Shown: positions 1-10,716 of the stretch, in pieces
Numbering within the stretch: the first letter of the stretch is position 1
How the letters are laid out: every line of letters starts with the position of its first letter
Program-made: the position numbers and the translations under genes
Notes under the pieces: model-generated
The model's input: the letters and a program-made list of their open reading frames with translations, nothing else
Told to the model about the DNA's origin: nothing
Database searches by the model: none
DNA from: Moniliophthora roreri
Taxonomy: Eukaryota > Basidiomycota > Agaricomycetes > Agaricales > Marasmiaceae
Length of the DNA: 64,000 nt
Reading direction: 5' to 3'
Assembly (NCBI GenBank): GCA_001466705.2
Contig: LATX02000202.1
Location: 310,001 to 374,000, forward strand

Positions 1-365
1 AGGGTCACATACTTCCCAACTCCAGCTCCCCGATCTACTACCGCTTTCGTTGGCTATGTATTACGGTTCTAAAGCCGCTTTGAACTCGTATACTGTTGCT
101 TTGTCTAGGGAGCTGAAAGAGGAAGGGATAAGGGTGAATTCTATTACGCCTGGGCTGACGGAAACCAAGTTGTCGGGATATGCGCGTGGAAGGTCTGCGA
201 CAGAAGGGGCTGAGGTTATACTTCCTTGGGTACTGCTGAGTCCTGGCGAAGATAAGACAGGTATGTCCTTTACGTTGGATATGGATTTAGACTTATTTAC
301 TCTTCTCGAAAGGTCTCTTCTACGGGCACGCGGTTAACGGCAAGGTAGAGGAGATACCATGGTGA
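1..365 (+). CDS. Short-chain dehydrogenase/reductase, 3' part only
   Basis: This is the C-terminal part of an NAD(P)-dependent SDR; the 5' part lies outside the window. The frame is open from base 2. It carries the active-site motif YYGSK (YxxxK), followed by the helix and the IRVNSITPGLTET stretch typical of classical SDRs. An intron at 261-312 (GTATGT...AAAG) joins in phase to a last exon ending KVEEIPW and a stop at 363-365. The same gene structure and last exon occur in the complete paralogue at 22614-23518. The substrate cannot be told from sequence. Unlike that paralogue, this copy keeps the catalytic lysine. Confidence 0.85.
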
Positions 366-789
366 TACAGAGTCACTTGTCCTGGATATATCATACGGTA
401 TGGCGTTTAGTAGGCAGGCTGAAATCGGTCCTCGCTTAGACGCGACTTTTAAGTTACCGGCCAAAACATCTGCGCCTTCTCCATACAATTTTACATTTCG
501 GTAAGCTCCTTCGGTTCACCGGGGGCGGCCGCCTCAAGCGCCGGCATATTCATCATTCAACGTCCATCAGCGAACGCTTGATGCCCATTACCCCTTTGTC
601 TAATGTGACCTTTATGCCAGAGGATGCGTTTCTCTTCCTCGTTCGACTTTTGCCGGATCTTCCTATTATCATCTGTACTCTTGCTCTGCTGCGACGGCTA
701 GCGTGACCTTTGTTCAACAGATTTATATTATACTACTAAGGTAAAGAATTAAATATTCTCCATTATTTTCATTCTCGTTGGCCATTGAA
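366..789. other. Intergenic, no gene seen
   Basis: This is the shared 3' region between the SDR and a DUF6699 gene on the opposite strand. I see no convincing coding sequence or repeat. Confidence 0.4.
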
Positions 790-1341
790 CTACTTTTCGA
801 GACGCATCTCCCAAACATCCTCACCCGAAGCAGACAGCCCGACTAGCCGGGTTCTTCCCCTAAGATACTCGAACTTCTTCATGCCACGCATTCCTCCGGA
901 TCCATCGTCCCACTCCTGTAGGACACTGCATACAGTCCTCAAAATATCCGCCACTGTAACACCTCGCATACCGGTGGCGTGCACGGTAACTGACCACGGG
1001 AGCGAGTGGTGTTTTAAGGAAAGACTTGGAAGTGGTGGTTGGGTGGCCACGTCGTCAAAGCAAGGCAACGGTACCTCGTCTGCGAGGCGAGGTGACCATG
1101 TAACGTTCCAGTTGATTGACGAACAAGGTCGGAGTAGTGGATGAAGTAGAATTGGCCCGTTGCCTACTTTGTCGCTCTGGGATGGTAGAGGGACGCGGAA
1201 GTAAGGAGATTTAGAATGTAGGGGTGGCACAAATTTTGGCTGTGGATATATCGGTGGCGTCGGGCAATGGCTAGGACCATTTTTTTGCGACACGACTCCC
1301 AGACGTTCGTCAGGATAGTACAATGGAAAGGATGCATGCAT
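790..1341 (-). CDS. DUF6699 protein, copy 1 (183 aa)
   Basis: This is an uninterrupted 183-codon frame starting at ATG 1341. It has the features shared by the DUF6699 copies in this window: a proline-rich N-terminus (about residues 1-60), a LHPLLR block followed by NWNVTW, a core LPWSVTVH followed by VTVADIL, and a C-terminal LVGLSASGEDVWEM strand. DUF6699 is a basidiomycete-rich domain of unknown function. I see no signal peptide or membrane span. It is convergent with the SDR fragment to its left. The frame shows no lesion, so it is probably functional. Confidence 0.75.
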   Translation of the reverse strand: MHASFPLYYPDERLGVVSQKNGPSHCPTPPIYPQPKFVPPLHSKSPYFRVPLPSQSDKVGNGPILLHPLLRPCSSINWNVTWSPRLADEVPLPCFDDVATQPPLPSLSLKHHSLPWSVTVHATGMRGVTVADILRTVCSVLQEWDDGSGGMRGMKKFEYLRGRTRLVGLSASGEDVWEMRLEK

Positions 1342-2859
1342 TTTTTATGCGAGATGGCGCAATGCAAGGCAGTTGAGAAAGGTCGCGTGGATTTGGAGAC
1401 TCAGCGGTTGTGTTAAATATTCGTCGACCGAGGCCGAAATTTAAAAACATGAAAAAGCGCTGGTTAAGGTTTTAGGAACAATTCTAAATACAGCGAATAG
1501 AAAAATAGAGATCATCAGGGGCTATGGTCCTAGTCATCAGATTTAATACATCATGGCAAGCATTATGAGAGGAGATATGGAGCCTGCACCGTATCGGCAC
1601 AAAGCGTGGCAGTTCTGTACGCTAGTTAAAACGGTCCCTCTTCCAATATTTGGAAGCCTGTGGGGTTGTGAGAAAATGACAGCTTGCAAGTGAACCAGAA
1701 ACGCCACATTATGCCCTAAATGCATTGACCAGCTTTGAGTACAGCCGGGAACACCCGTCTGCTTACGAGCGTTGCCGTAGTGCATTGAAGCAAGCCAGTG
1801 GATGATCAAAGTGATAAGTACAGCAGTTGGCGATGACAGTCATTGGAGCATCTGAGCCGAAGTGTTGGTAAACTGTACAAGGTAGGCAAACACGGGATTT
1901 CAAACAACCCGACTGGAGATGAACGGATATAAGCTTTATTGTTCATCAGAGTAATGACAGGTCTACTATGAGCAGCTCTAACCTCCCCCTAATCCGATCA
2001 AAAAGTCCTCGTGCTCCCAACTCCTCTATGGAAACCTGAATGGATGACTGGTGGAATGAAATTGACAGTTTCCAGGCTCGATATGTGTCAATGGTACTGC
2101 ATATACAGTGGGAGTGTGGTGATCCGAGTCTTCCTGAAGCCCGACTTCATCTCAGTCGTAATTCGCAGCCGCCCACCAGCCTTCAGCTTCACCTTCCTTC
2201 TCAGAGTCAGATGGATAGTTCTGAGACTGTAAGCTCCGTGATTCTCGACGAGAAGCTTTTCCCAAATAGCTGTGCTCAATTCTAACGTGGAGGGCGCTTC
2301 AGTTAACGCCCTTCCCACGAAAGCACAAGGAAGTCTATTCCAGGCTAATAGTGTCCGTCGGGCAGAAGATTCGGGAGTTCCTAGAAAGATGATTTGAACA
2401 AGAATAATCCAGCGATACTGCCCAAAAGAATCTCAGTCCGCAGTTTTGAGCCAGGGGGCTGGCGACTCCTTCGACAGACAATGCTGCGGGCGCGAACCTG
2501 GAAGTGCATGATGAATGATTCGGAGAAACTTTTACGACTTCTGCTATTCAGGGATTTTGTCTAGTAGACAAGTAGATCTTGTATTTTAACCGCAGAACGA
2601 ACCATCGACTGCTGCGGGGACTATTGACGAGTGGAGTCCCTTCAGAATTCCGTTGTTTACGCGCAGATGATGGATTGGAAACAAGAGCTTCCTGCCGAAG
2701 TTCCGAGCGCGAACGGTCCGGTGACAGCGAGGCTAGAGTGGATGCGTCGTGAACTGATAAGAGATAACGGCGAGATTGCCGGTATAATGTCACTATTTCC
2801 CTCACGTGTACATAGATTTTTACGCGTCTGTAGGTACTTCCCTCGCGTTCTTTAACATA
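1342..2859. other. Gene-poor stretch
   Basis: Only short open frames occur, on both strands, without recognisable domains or plausible splice structure. The longest (2548-2855, both strands) overlap each other and are probably chance. No gene is called. Confidence 0.35.
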
Positions 2860-3133
2860 CAGTCGCGGCGAAAATTATTGCAATGCCAAAAATGGGAATC
2901 TGTTCACACACATGCCAAAATTCACGGAGGTCCATTGAACACCCTCGACAAAATCTCTCTTTTCCCATATTTTTTGAGCCCAAGAAGTGAATCTTGACAT
3001 TATCTACTTGGAACAGTAAAAAAATGAAGAAAAGAGAGCATTTAAGTAGGTGTTCTCCGATGTGTTCTGTGTTTTCTACGCAGATGGGAATTTATTTCCA
3101 AAAATGGCATTGCAATAATTTTCGCCGCGACTG
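2860..3133. mobile_element. Tc1/mariner-like MITE with TA duplication
   Basis: The two ends are perfect inverted repeats of about 29 bp starting CAGTCGCGGCGAAAA, and each end is bordered by TA (2858-2859 and 3134-3135). This matches the TA target-site duplication of the Tc1/mariner superfamily. The 274-bp element has no transposase frame, so it is a non-autonomous MITE. The perfect repeats suggest fairly recent insertion. Short open frames crossing its ends are not genes. Confidence 0.9.
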
Positions 3134-3208
3134 TATATCCATCCCCAGACCCTAACTACCTAACCCCTAACCACATAACCGACTCAGCGTGAGGTACAAG
3201 CCCTAACT

Positions 3209-3363
3209 GGTCGAGGGTACTAAGTCCTGCGCAAGCGAAGGAACTTACCCTCGACCGTACTTCCTAGTCCCTAACCTCTAACCTACCCCTCAGCAGGGGC
3301 AGCGCTTCGCGCTGAAGACCGCTGCGCGGTCTGTGGGAAACGGCGGTGACGTACGTCATCGCC
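3209..3363. repeat. Cluster of perfect or near-perfect palindromes
   Basis: Five hairpin-forming units follow each other. Unit 1 is an 11-bp inverted repeat GGTCGAGGGTA (3209-3219 and 3246-3256). Unit 2 is CCCCT-4 nt-AGGGG (3286-3299). Unit 3 is CAGCGC-TTC-GCGCTG (3300-3314). Unit 4 is GACCGC-TGC-GCGGTC (3317-3331). Unit 5 is a 22-bp near-perfect palindrome centred on GACGTACGTC (3342-3363). The cluster lies 75 bp from the mariner-like MITE. Function is unknown. Confidence 0.75.
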
Positions 3364-4061
3364 GCTGTATCTACGGAGCTCGGCGAGATAGCGTCACGAG
3401 TTCACGACGCATCGAGTCTCCCCTGGGTGACAGTCCATGGACCGAAAAATAGCCCTGCATCGGGCTCAAGTCTTCGATGTTTCCTTCCTAAGTCCTACAT
3501 TGGTATCTTTCTCGCTTTATTGATGGGATGAAGCATGAGATACTTCTCTGAAAGACTGAGGTTGCATGTAAGTCCTGTGAATGCCGTCTTTGACTTGTCG
3601 CTGATTCACCTTTAGGGCCTTTTACTGCTTGTCCAGCCCAACGCCAAGGTTAATTTACATGGAAACAAATTGGGAGAGGGTTTAAGAAAGCCATCCGATC
3701 GGCGATTCAAGTCCATCCTCAAGCTCAAGCACACTGTCATTTGATTTACGGTGTCCGTGTGTGTACCGTAAACGCATTTCATGAGTCCGTCCTGATTCGC
3801 ATTACTATAGTGCACTCCCCAAGTGTCTTTCCTTAAAAGTGCCCCCATTCTCAGGCATACCTAGTCACGGAAACTCGTACGAGCTGGAGGGGAGCTGACG
3901 GCGCTGGGCGGACAGTAAGAGAGAAGAGATGTTTGCATAGACGGCCAACGGATTAGGGTATGTTCCAACACTTGAGATTGGGTAATCACATTCACAATCC
4001 TTCAGGGCAGTTGTTCGGCATTCCGAATCAGACCAGGTTCTCCTAAGCCCTAACCTCACCA

Positions 4062-5192
4062 ATGTCGCAAGATTTAAGTGACGATCCTCGGCGCTTACTT
4101 GCAACACGCTCTTTACACCGTACTTCCGTCTGGAAACTTCACCTTCCTGACAATTGCCAACACATCACGGACCGCCCTCAGTATCTCAGCTATCCAAGCC
4201 GAAAGATAATCCACACCTTTGGGCGACATCATAATGGGAAAGGAACCACTTTCGACTTCAGGTCTATCGTGTCTTGGTGCGTCTCTTCCCTATCCGCAAC
4301 CTCGCCGTTACCAACATTGAGATCGTCAATAGTGAAAGACTGCAAACTACCCATAGACGTCTTCCTCCTCTCTTCGGAAGGCGCACATCGCAAACTTCTC
4401 GAAATCTTCAACCCCGAGCTCGCCATTATCAAACCCGAAGATCGTCGTCAACTCGCCGTTGTGAAACTATGGGAAACAGCCAAAATTGTCACTTTACTTG
4501 TCGAGTTTTCCCATAATTATTCCCATACACACTTGGCGACTAGATCCATTGATACTGTTTTTGATTTTGTGGTTGCTGCAAAGAAGTATGGTAATCAGTT
4601 TGCGGTGGAAGCGTGCGAGGCTGCTATGGAGTACGTTTAGCCTCTCCTCTTTCATCCTGATAATCGCTCATTACTTGCATTTGTTCAGTGTCCTCGCCGA
4701 TTCCTCGCCTGAAGACGCTGCACGCGTGATGCTATATAAAGCTTCTCATGGTGATCTGGACCATATTGACGAGCTTGCACGTCGTACGATGAATGTTCCT
4801 CTTTCTCGAATTTTCAGATACAGTTCGAACTATGCGGACGCCTACGGAACCTATGTAGGTCTTGCTCACTTGTTCCATATCATGCTCATTGGTACCACTC
4901 ATAGACCCTCTACCGCGAACGATGGCATGAATCCATGCGATCCTACAGAGCCGTCTTCAACCTCATAAATGCCGAAGCTGACACGCAGTCTTCTCGAGAC
5001 AGGATGCTGGCAGATATCTTCGTCGCTCAGGTTGGTGGCGAGGCAATTCCGACCATGAAGAAGATAAGGCAAGCGGCACATATAGCAGACGACGTCTTGC
5101 CCGATATGTGCTTTGAGGAGGATTACGAGCAGTGTTACGAGGCACTTGAAAGGGTTGTCGAGGGTCTGCCAGTTTGGGAAGATTATATTTGA
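4062..5192 (+). CDS. BTB/POZ-domain-like protein
   Basis: Three exons join in phase: up to 4630, 4689-4854 and 4905-5192, with introns of 58 and 50 bp. The product resembles the BTB proteins common in Agaricomycetes. It has a DVFLLSSEGAHRK strand-turn, then an LLVEFSHNY helix region, SIDTVFDFVVAAKKYGN and a C-terminal helical part. BTB domains mediate protein-protein contacts and often act as cullin-3 adaptors; the partner here is unknown. The start is uncertain: sequence before about 4330 does not look BTB-like, and another 5' intron is likely. The last two exons are the safest part. Confidence 0.7.
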
Positions 5193-5577
5193 GTGTCAGT
5201 CATGTCATTATATCTAGTTTTTGTAGTGTTCTTTCCTGGTTATCGAATTTCAAGTTTATATCCCGTCTGAGGCGCCTCCGGCGTCAGAGTATGTCATTGA
5301 TGATTTTACAGGGGAACGTGAACTCTTCAAGGGCTTGCGCTCAGCGTCTAAAAATCCTCATCAATCTCGTCAGTTTACTCTGCTCGGCCTCTAAAGCTGC
5401 TGATGAACAACAGGATATGAACAGTGACATATTATCCCGTGCTCTAGCATCGAGTCAAGCTAACCAACGAAGGAAGACTAACAAAGCTTTGCATTGACCA
5501 GACGATACATCCCAATAAGCCACACTTTCCGAACTATGTGTGCAGCCGCCCCCGCGTACTAACTAATACCTCCAACT

Positions 5578-6019
5578 TCAAAGGCTGAGATCAACAGGGA
5601 CACATCCAACTGCAACGATACCGTCTACGGGACGCAATGTCAGCACTGACTCAAGGCAGACGTGGAAGGCGACAAAGGTATAGCTTACTATGGCTGTTAT
5701 CCTGGCAACATACTGGCTGAGCAGTGCTGCTCAACAAACATCAGCTTCGTCACAGACAACTCGCAGAGAAAGGCGATAGCTACCAGCTGGCACTCCCAAC
5801 ACCGATAATGGTAATTGGGAAGCAGGTAATACCAACAAGGATGCTCGAGTCCTGAACGACGATGCCCAGAAGAGCAAGGAGAGCGGCAGCAGTTGGTCCA
5901 TCGGCTCTTTCAACCAAGTTGCAGCACTGCACGGGGCCAGAAATGCATTGACTAGCAGGAATACCTGTGGCAGCTGCAAGGGTGGCGATGGAGGCGACGG
6001 TGAGGAGCTTGTACTGCAT
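5578..6019 (-). CDS. Class I hydrophobin (107 aa)
   Basis: Three exons on the minus strand (6019-5784, 5729-5689, 5624-5578) give 107 residues after phase-consistent splicing. A signal peptide covers about residues 1-20. All eight hydrophobin cysteines are present in the order C, CC, C, C, CC, C, with QCCN after the first block, QPVCCQDN in the third and a VGCVPVDLSL end. Two introns sit inside the cysteine-rich half, as in many mushroom hydrophobins. Class I hydrophobins are secreted and self-assemble into water-repellent rodlet layers on aerial hyphae and fruiting bodies. Nothing looks defective. Confidence 0.96.
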
Positions 6020-6090
6020 GTTTGAGCAAGATATGAGAGCAGGGCCTGAACTAGTTTGTCCGAGTGAAGAGTCAGGATGGACAGTGAGGG

Positions 6091-6099
6091 CTTTTTATA
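6091..6099 (-). promoter_or_regulatory. Probable TATA box of the hydrophobin gene
   Basis: The minus strand reads TATAAAAAG about 72 bp upstream of the hydrophobin start codon, a usual position for a strong fungal core promoter. Confidence 0.6.
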
Positions 6100-6614
6100 C
6101 ATTTTCGTGAGCGGCAGGCGTGCCTTGTAAGACATGTTAATGACGCACCACGAAAAGCCCGAGAGTTGCTGTTGAGCTGAATGAATGAGGACCTAAGAAA
6201 ATGGGTCTGGCATCAGTCATTTTTGAGAGGTCTGATTGGTGAATGAAGCTGACCTGAGTGTTGTTCCTGTATTCTAGCGAACGCCACCTGCGTCAATTAT
6301 ATGCTCCTTCAACCAGTTTCGAGTAAGCGAGCGCTCGTCTGACAGCCGTTGACAGGAATTATGCCATACAGAATTAAGTTTTATGTCTTCGTTCCTGGTG
6401 TCTCTGGCGTTTGAGCAACAGCGCCGGCGTCTGTGAGAGTAAGATAGTGTCCCTGGTCTCGACAGCAAGAATATTGTGACGCGTTCTACATGCCATCGAT
6501 TTGGAAGACAGGGATTGAACACTTGAAGCTCGAGGCACCACGTTCCTCACCACACCCCGAATAGTCTTGCGTATGATACGGGTATCTAGTGGCCGTAGCA
6601 TAATTCAGCTTCAA

Positions 6615-6897
6615 CTACATTACGGGAATTAATGAAGATATGGGCCTGGCCACTGGTGTGTCTGACGGAGGCTTCAGCGGTGTGTTGAGCAATTCCACTC
6701 GTGGCGCCGACGAAAACAATGACAGGAATATCCGTAAAATGATGCGTCGGGCTGGTTGTAGAGGCCGAGTTGCTGACTTGAGACGGAGGGCCTGTTTGGC
6801 GGCACCATTTTGTAACCCGTTTCCCGCTAAAAACAAAATGGACCATTTTCAGCCATAGGCGCCCAGGACCGAGAACGGACGGAGAACGGCAACACAT
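6615..6897 (-). pseudogene. SDR N-terminal relic
   Basis: One frame contains VIVFVGATSGIAQHTAEA followed by INSRN. This matches the nucleotide-binding start of a fungal SDR subfamily (GGTSGIGxGxAEA ... GRN). The frame stops soon after and no continuation into the rest of an SDR is evident in the next 500 bp. In the TGxxxGxG-type loop the final Gly-Ile-Gly reads Gly-Ile-Ala. It appears to be a decayed fragment of a different SDR lineage from the copies at 1-365 and 22.6 kb. Confidence 0.55.
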
Positions 6898-7790
6898 TAT
6901 TCAGATTATTCCCACAATGGCATTTGTGTCTGTAGACCTTGTACGTCTTGGTTACATGAATTGGCTTCAATCTATGGATTTCGCGAGACTCAAGGGACTT
7001 ACCAGGTTTTTGCACCATATTCGTGACCTCGAATCGTCAAATGGATTTGTTCCTATAGGAAGGTTCCGAAAGAAAAGGCTCAATACACCATGTGAAGGGA
7101 GTGAGAAGCGTGTTTGGTGAACAAGCATTGATGCTCGTTGTCCCGAACAACGATCCGTTGTAGTAGGGGGACCGGGGCACGGAGCGGAGGTTCCAGGCCT
7201 GTTTGGTAGTGCTTGGCATGAGCTTCCGGCGCGTAGTCTACATTTCCGTGTACGTAGCAGCTATTATTCACAGCTAGCAGCATCGTCTTCGGCATCGCGA
7301 TAGCCAGACCACCCGGCCCTCTCCACTGTTCCGACGTCGACGCTGATGAACCTCTTGCTCTCTACCAGTTCCCTATCATTCTCATTCAAACTACCATGCT
7401 AGTCACATCCGCTTGATCGAGCATAGGTCGTCAAAAAATGGTCTGAAGCATGCTCTAGGAACTAGGCAATCCATCGGAACACGGCTTTTTGCTACTTCAA
7501 GGTGGGCGACGAGTACCCTTTTTTACGCTTTCGACGTTGACCTTCCTTCAGGATCTGATTGGTGACCTGACCAAGATTTACGGGAGCGCCACCAACTCAA
7601 GGACAGTCAAGGGAAGAAAACCCTTCGCACGTCGAACCGTCATATCAGTGCAGCCTATATCAGTTATGGTATCACAGAGCCGCAAAATGATTCTATAAAT
7701 ACAATGGTGCGTACATCCAAGTGCTATCTTATTTTACAGTGGTTTGAATATGAAAATTGCTTCAGCAGGACCCAAAAGTGACGCGTATTC
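6898..7790. other. No gene recognised
   Basis: Only short overlapping frames occur. No domain, splice structure or repeat was recognised. Confidence 0.35.
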
Positions 7791-8345
7791 TCAAACGACA
7801 ACTATCTCCCAAACATCACCGCCCAAACTACTCCTTTTCAAACCAACGAGCACCTTTTTACCCTGAAGATATTGCAGTCTCGTACCCCCTCCACCTTCCA
7901 AACGCTCCGCAACTCCCATATGTATCGCTCGGAGCACATCCCCTACCGTTACGCCCCTACTGTCTGATTGGTGAACAGTGATGCACCACGGCAACTGCGG
8001 ATGAACTATCGTGATGGATGGTAATGCAGGCTGCGTCGCTAGTTCCAACATAGTCGGGTTGGCTGTCGCTCTAATCCTCGTCAACCCCTCGAAAGACCCG
8101 GACAGGTCCCACCTCATGTACGGCGCTCTGGCTCTGTACTGCAGCACCGGGTGCAGCGCAGCCTCGCTTCCATTCCTATTTTGGGTTGGCAATGCCACGC
8201 AGCCTCGGAGTAGCGCTGGAGGATGGATTGGCTGCATGACTTGAGCGCTGGCTGGCGGTCGAGGAATTGCCATATAAGGAAATTCAGCTGGCATAGTCGA
8301 CGATATGTAGGACAACGACGAGGGCATTCGGGCACCGGAAAACAT
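7791..8345 (-). CDS. DUF6699 protein, copy 2 (184 aa)
   Basis: This is an open frame of 184 codons from ATG 8345. It has HPPALLRGCVALPTQN, LHPVLQY, RWDLSGSFEGL, LPWCITVHQSD, VTVGDVL and LVGLKRSSLGGDVWE, all shared with the other DUF6699 copies. An in-frame TAA (8349-8351) lies immediately before the start. The closely related copy at 34900-35547 has a glutamine codon there and continues upstream. In the same frame an 81-codon open stretch precedes the TAA (8349-8594) and is conserved in the 15-kb copy. The protein may therefore be N-terminally shortened, or the upstream ORF may be leader sequence. Confidence 0.7.
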   Translation of the reverse strand: MFSGARMPSSLSYISSTMPAEFPYMAIPRPPASAQVMQPIHPPALLRGCVALPTQNRNGSEAALHPVLQYRARAPYMRWDLSGSFEGLTRIRATANPTMLELATQPALPSITIVHPQLPWCITVHQSDSRGVTVGDVLRAIHMGVAERLEGGGGTRLQYLQGKKVLVGLKRSSLGGDVWEIVVV

Positions 8346-8769
8346 GTCTTAAGGATGCTGAATATGATCTACTCTCAATCGATATGGTTCTCCCGCTCGA
8401 ATCGAGTCGTTCTGGGGGTCTGCTCGTTGGTTGAGATTGCTGGCTGCAAATCGCTGAGAGGTTGGGAGCTCGTTATAGGGCTCAGTGACGACCAGCAAAC
8501 GCGTTGCTAGCTGCTGGGAGACGTTGATGAAATTTATCTCGACACTGTCTACACCGTCGTCAGCAGCGTTGTGGTCACTTTCGGCACCAGACATACATCA
8601 GCCACGAGAAATTGTCGCCTATCCCTGGAGATGGTATCGCTGTGGGAGGAGACGGGGAATGTGTTCTTGGGTATCGCAGATGGTGGTGGTAGTGGGCAGA
8701 AAGGAAGAATGGGCTCTCAGATCCTTATCGAGCCCTTTTCTATTCTACTCGTTCCTCTACCTGAATATC

Positions 8770-8810
8770 GTGCACGGACCACTTACTGGTTTCTCGCGCT
8801 GGGATTGGCT
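8770..8810 (-). promoter_or_regulatory. Conserved upstream module of DUF6699 copy 2
   Basis: The plus strand shows GTGCACGGACCA (8770-8781) followed about 21 bp later by GATTGGCT, an inverted CCAAT box. The same pair with the same spacing occurs upstream of the DUF6699 copies at 15 kb and 35 kb, so it is likely a shared promoter element. Confidence 0.55.
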
Positions 8811-9468
8811 ATTCCATGTGTTTCCCATTTTGGTTGTGCTGTGCAATAGGTTATTGCGCCACCAAGGACATGCATGGTATCTTGGTTCGTTACGCCAAAG
8901 TGCGTATCCCTCGTTAGCGGAGAAGTCTTTGAGACTGACTTGCGCATTAGATGGATGTTACCTACGATGATCAGCTTCACATCTGGGACGTCGGACGAGG
9001 TTCGACCCAATTCTCCTGCCGACCACCTATGACATGGCAGCGACAGAGGCACTCAACACCATCCTCAGCTATCGCGATTTTGATGTGACCTCAAGCTCAC
9101 TATCCTCGATATCCGTCAATACCTGTCACCGCTGACTTGTGGATGCTTGGATGCTTCCACTACAGTACCTCCCCGAGCTCTCCGTTGGCCTCTGTAGACA
9201 TGCATGCGCACACTGTTCATGGAGAGCACGTGTGTTCATAGCAGTACGACTGTCGACCTATGCCTTCCAGCATTGTTATCAGTCGTCAATATCGATGTCT
9301 CTTCCCGATTGTGGAGTGTAGCCTTCATGTTTCTGACGGAGCGCCTATAAATTTTCATATTCCACCTGCAAATTGTTCTCAAACGACCTCCTTGTCTCCC
9401 TGAACGTCTACACCGGTGAGTAGTCCAACTCGTTCTATTCATCTTATTGCTATCCACTCATTAGGTGC

Positions 9469-9990
9469 TCTGAAGTCTTCCGAAAGAAAAGTCGGGACCT
9501 TTGCGAGACTAGTAAGTCAGTCAACTATCTTGAACTTCCAGTGTCCTCTAATTCACGCCTCATCTAGTTCCTGGCTCTAATTACTGGTATCGGATGCGAG
9601 GTGATCAGATTACTCGCTCCCAAGGGCCAAACCGTCTTTCTGTCTTCACGAACGCACAGTCGGGCCAAGGTACGGTCCACCTTGTCCTCAAATACGCTCG
9701 GCTGGATGTGACTGACGACCAGTCAGTCGCTTCAGCGAAAAATGACACTATAAGGGCAGAAGGAGTGCTGGTAAGTACTCCGTGTACTACTAGTCCCAAA
9801 CGCCTCTAATCATATCCAGGGCATCGTTCATCCAGCACCATGTCCAGCCAACTCGACATTAAACAAATCGCTCCGCCTCGGCGTCATTCTCAGCGTGAGC
9901 TCCGAAGTCGGGTCACGTACCTCTCAGAAACGAGGCGGAAGATAGGCGACTGAGGATGTTGTTGCCTCTGAGTACCATTAAGCCCAAGTA
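9469..9990 (+). pseudogene. SDR relic related to the 22.6-kb gene
   Basis: Sequence from the promoter through the first half of the SDR at 22614-23518 can be followed here. It includes the start region, LAPKGQTVFLSS-like codons, a YARLDVTDDQSVASAK-like stretch and a degraded version of the VILNVSSEVGSH region near 9890. The first codons have been lost, frames change several times and the C-terminal part with the active-site tyrosine is not found. It cannot encode an enzyme. Confidence 0.8.
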
Positions 9991-10716
9991 AACAAAAGAC
10001 GGGTATGTTTTTCGGGCTGTTATCGGATCGTGTACTTATTCCTGAACCTTACAAGCATCTACTACGGCTGCCGGGCTTATGGAGAAATTGAGGAGTCTTT
10101 GGGGATCGTTACATGTACACGTTGAGGCCGTTACCAAGTGGCTTAGCCGGCGGATGATGCATGTCAGACAATTTATGGGTGCGCTGGCTCTGTTCTGTAG
10201 GAGCTATCATTGACAATGGATGTGTATCTGGTACATGAAAAGCTCGTGCCCTATTTGATACAACACGTCTTCCTCCGAGTCAAAGACAAGAGCGCTTTTC
10301 ACTAACAAGCTTGGCAAGCCTATTTGTCAGAGCTGGCGCTACTTGAACCTCCAACGTGATGTATGGTTATCGAGTTTTTTCGCCCATCTTCCGTTCAAAC
10401 ATGACCCAAGTCAAGAGGTAATCACCCCATCTTCTCGGGGCTATCTAGCGAGACATACCACGGAAGAGAATGGACTCCGTTGTAATCCGGGGTGCAACTA
10501 GCCGATCGCGAGTCGTGCCTGGCAGCAGTACGCATACCAAAGGTCGTCTGGCAATAGTGAGGGGGGGGCTAGATAGGGCTAGCTGATGCAGACACGGTGT
10601 GTCGAAGAGGGACACGTGGATTTAACATTGTGGATTCTGGGGATAGTTCTGCATCGAACGGTGTGTCGACCGGCGATATCTGCTTGAAGTATTGCGTCAA
10701 TATATCTGCATCCAAG
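9991..10716. other. No gene recognised
   Basis: This stretch between the SDR relic and the kinase gene has no convincing coding sequence. A run of eight or more G occurs near 10561. Confidence 0.35.

Noticed and set aside
3145..3285. CCCTAAC-like words suggesting an interstitial telomere repeat
   Set aside because: Only a few irregular copies with different spacing; not a tandem TTAGGG array.
3346..3531. Short ORF with SLPWVTVHG resembling the DUF6699 core
   Set aside because: Only a few residues match and no other part of the domain is found nearby.
8950..9110. Short frame with DDQLHIWDVGRG resembling a WD repeat
   Set aside because: A single partial motif without neighbouring repeats or a longer frame; likely chance.
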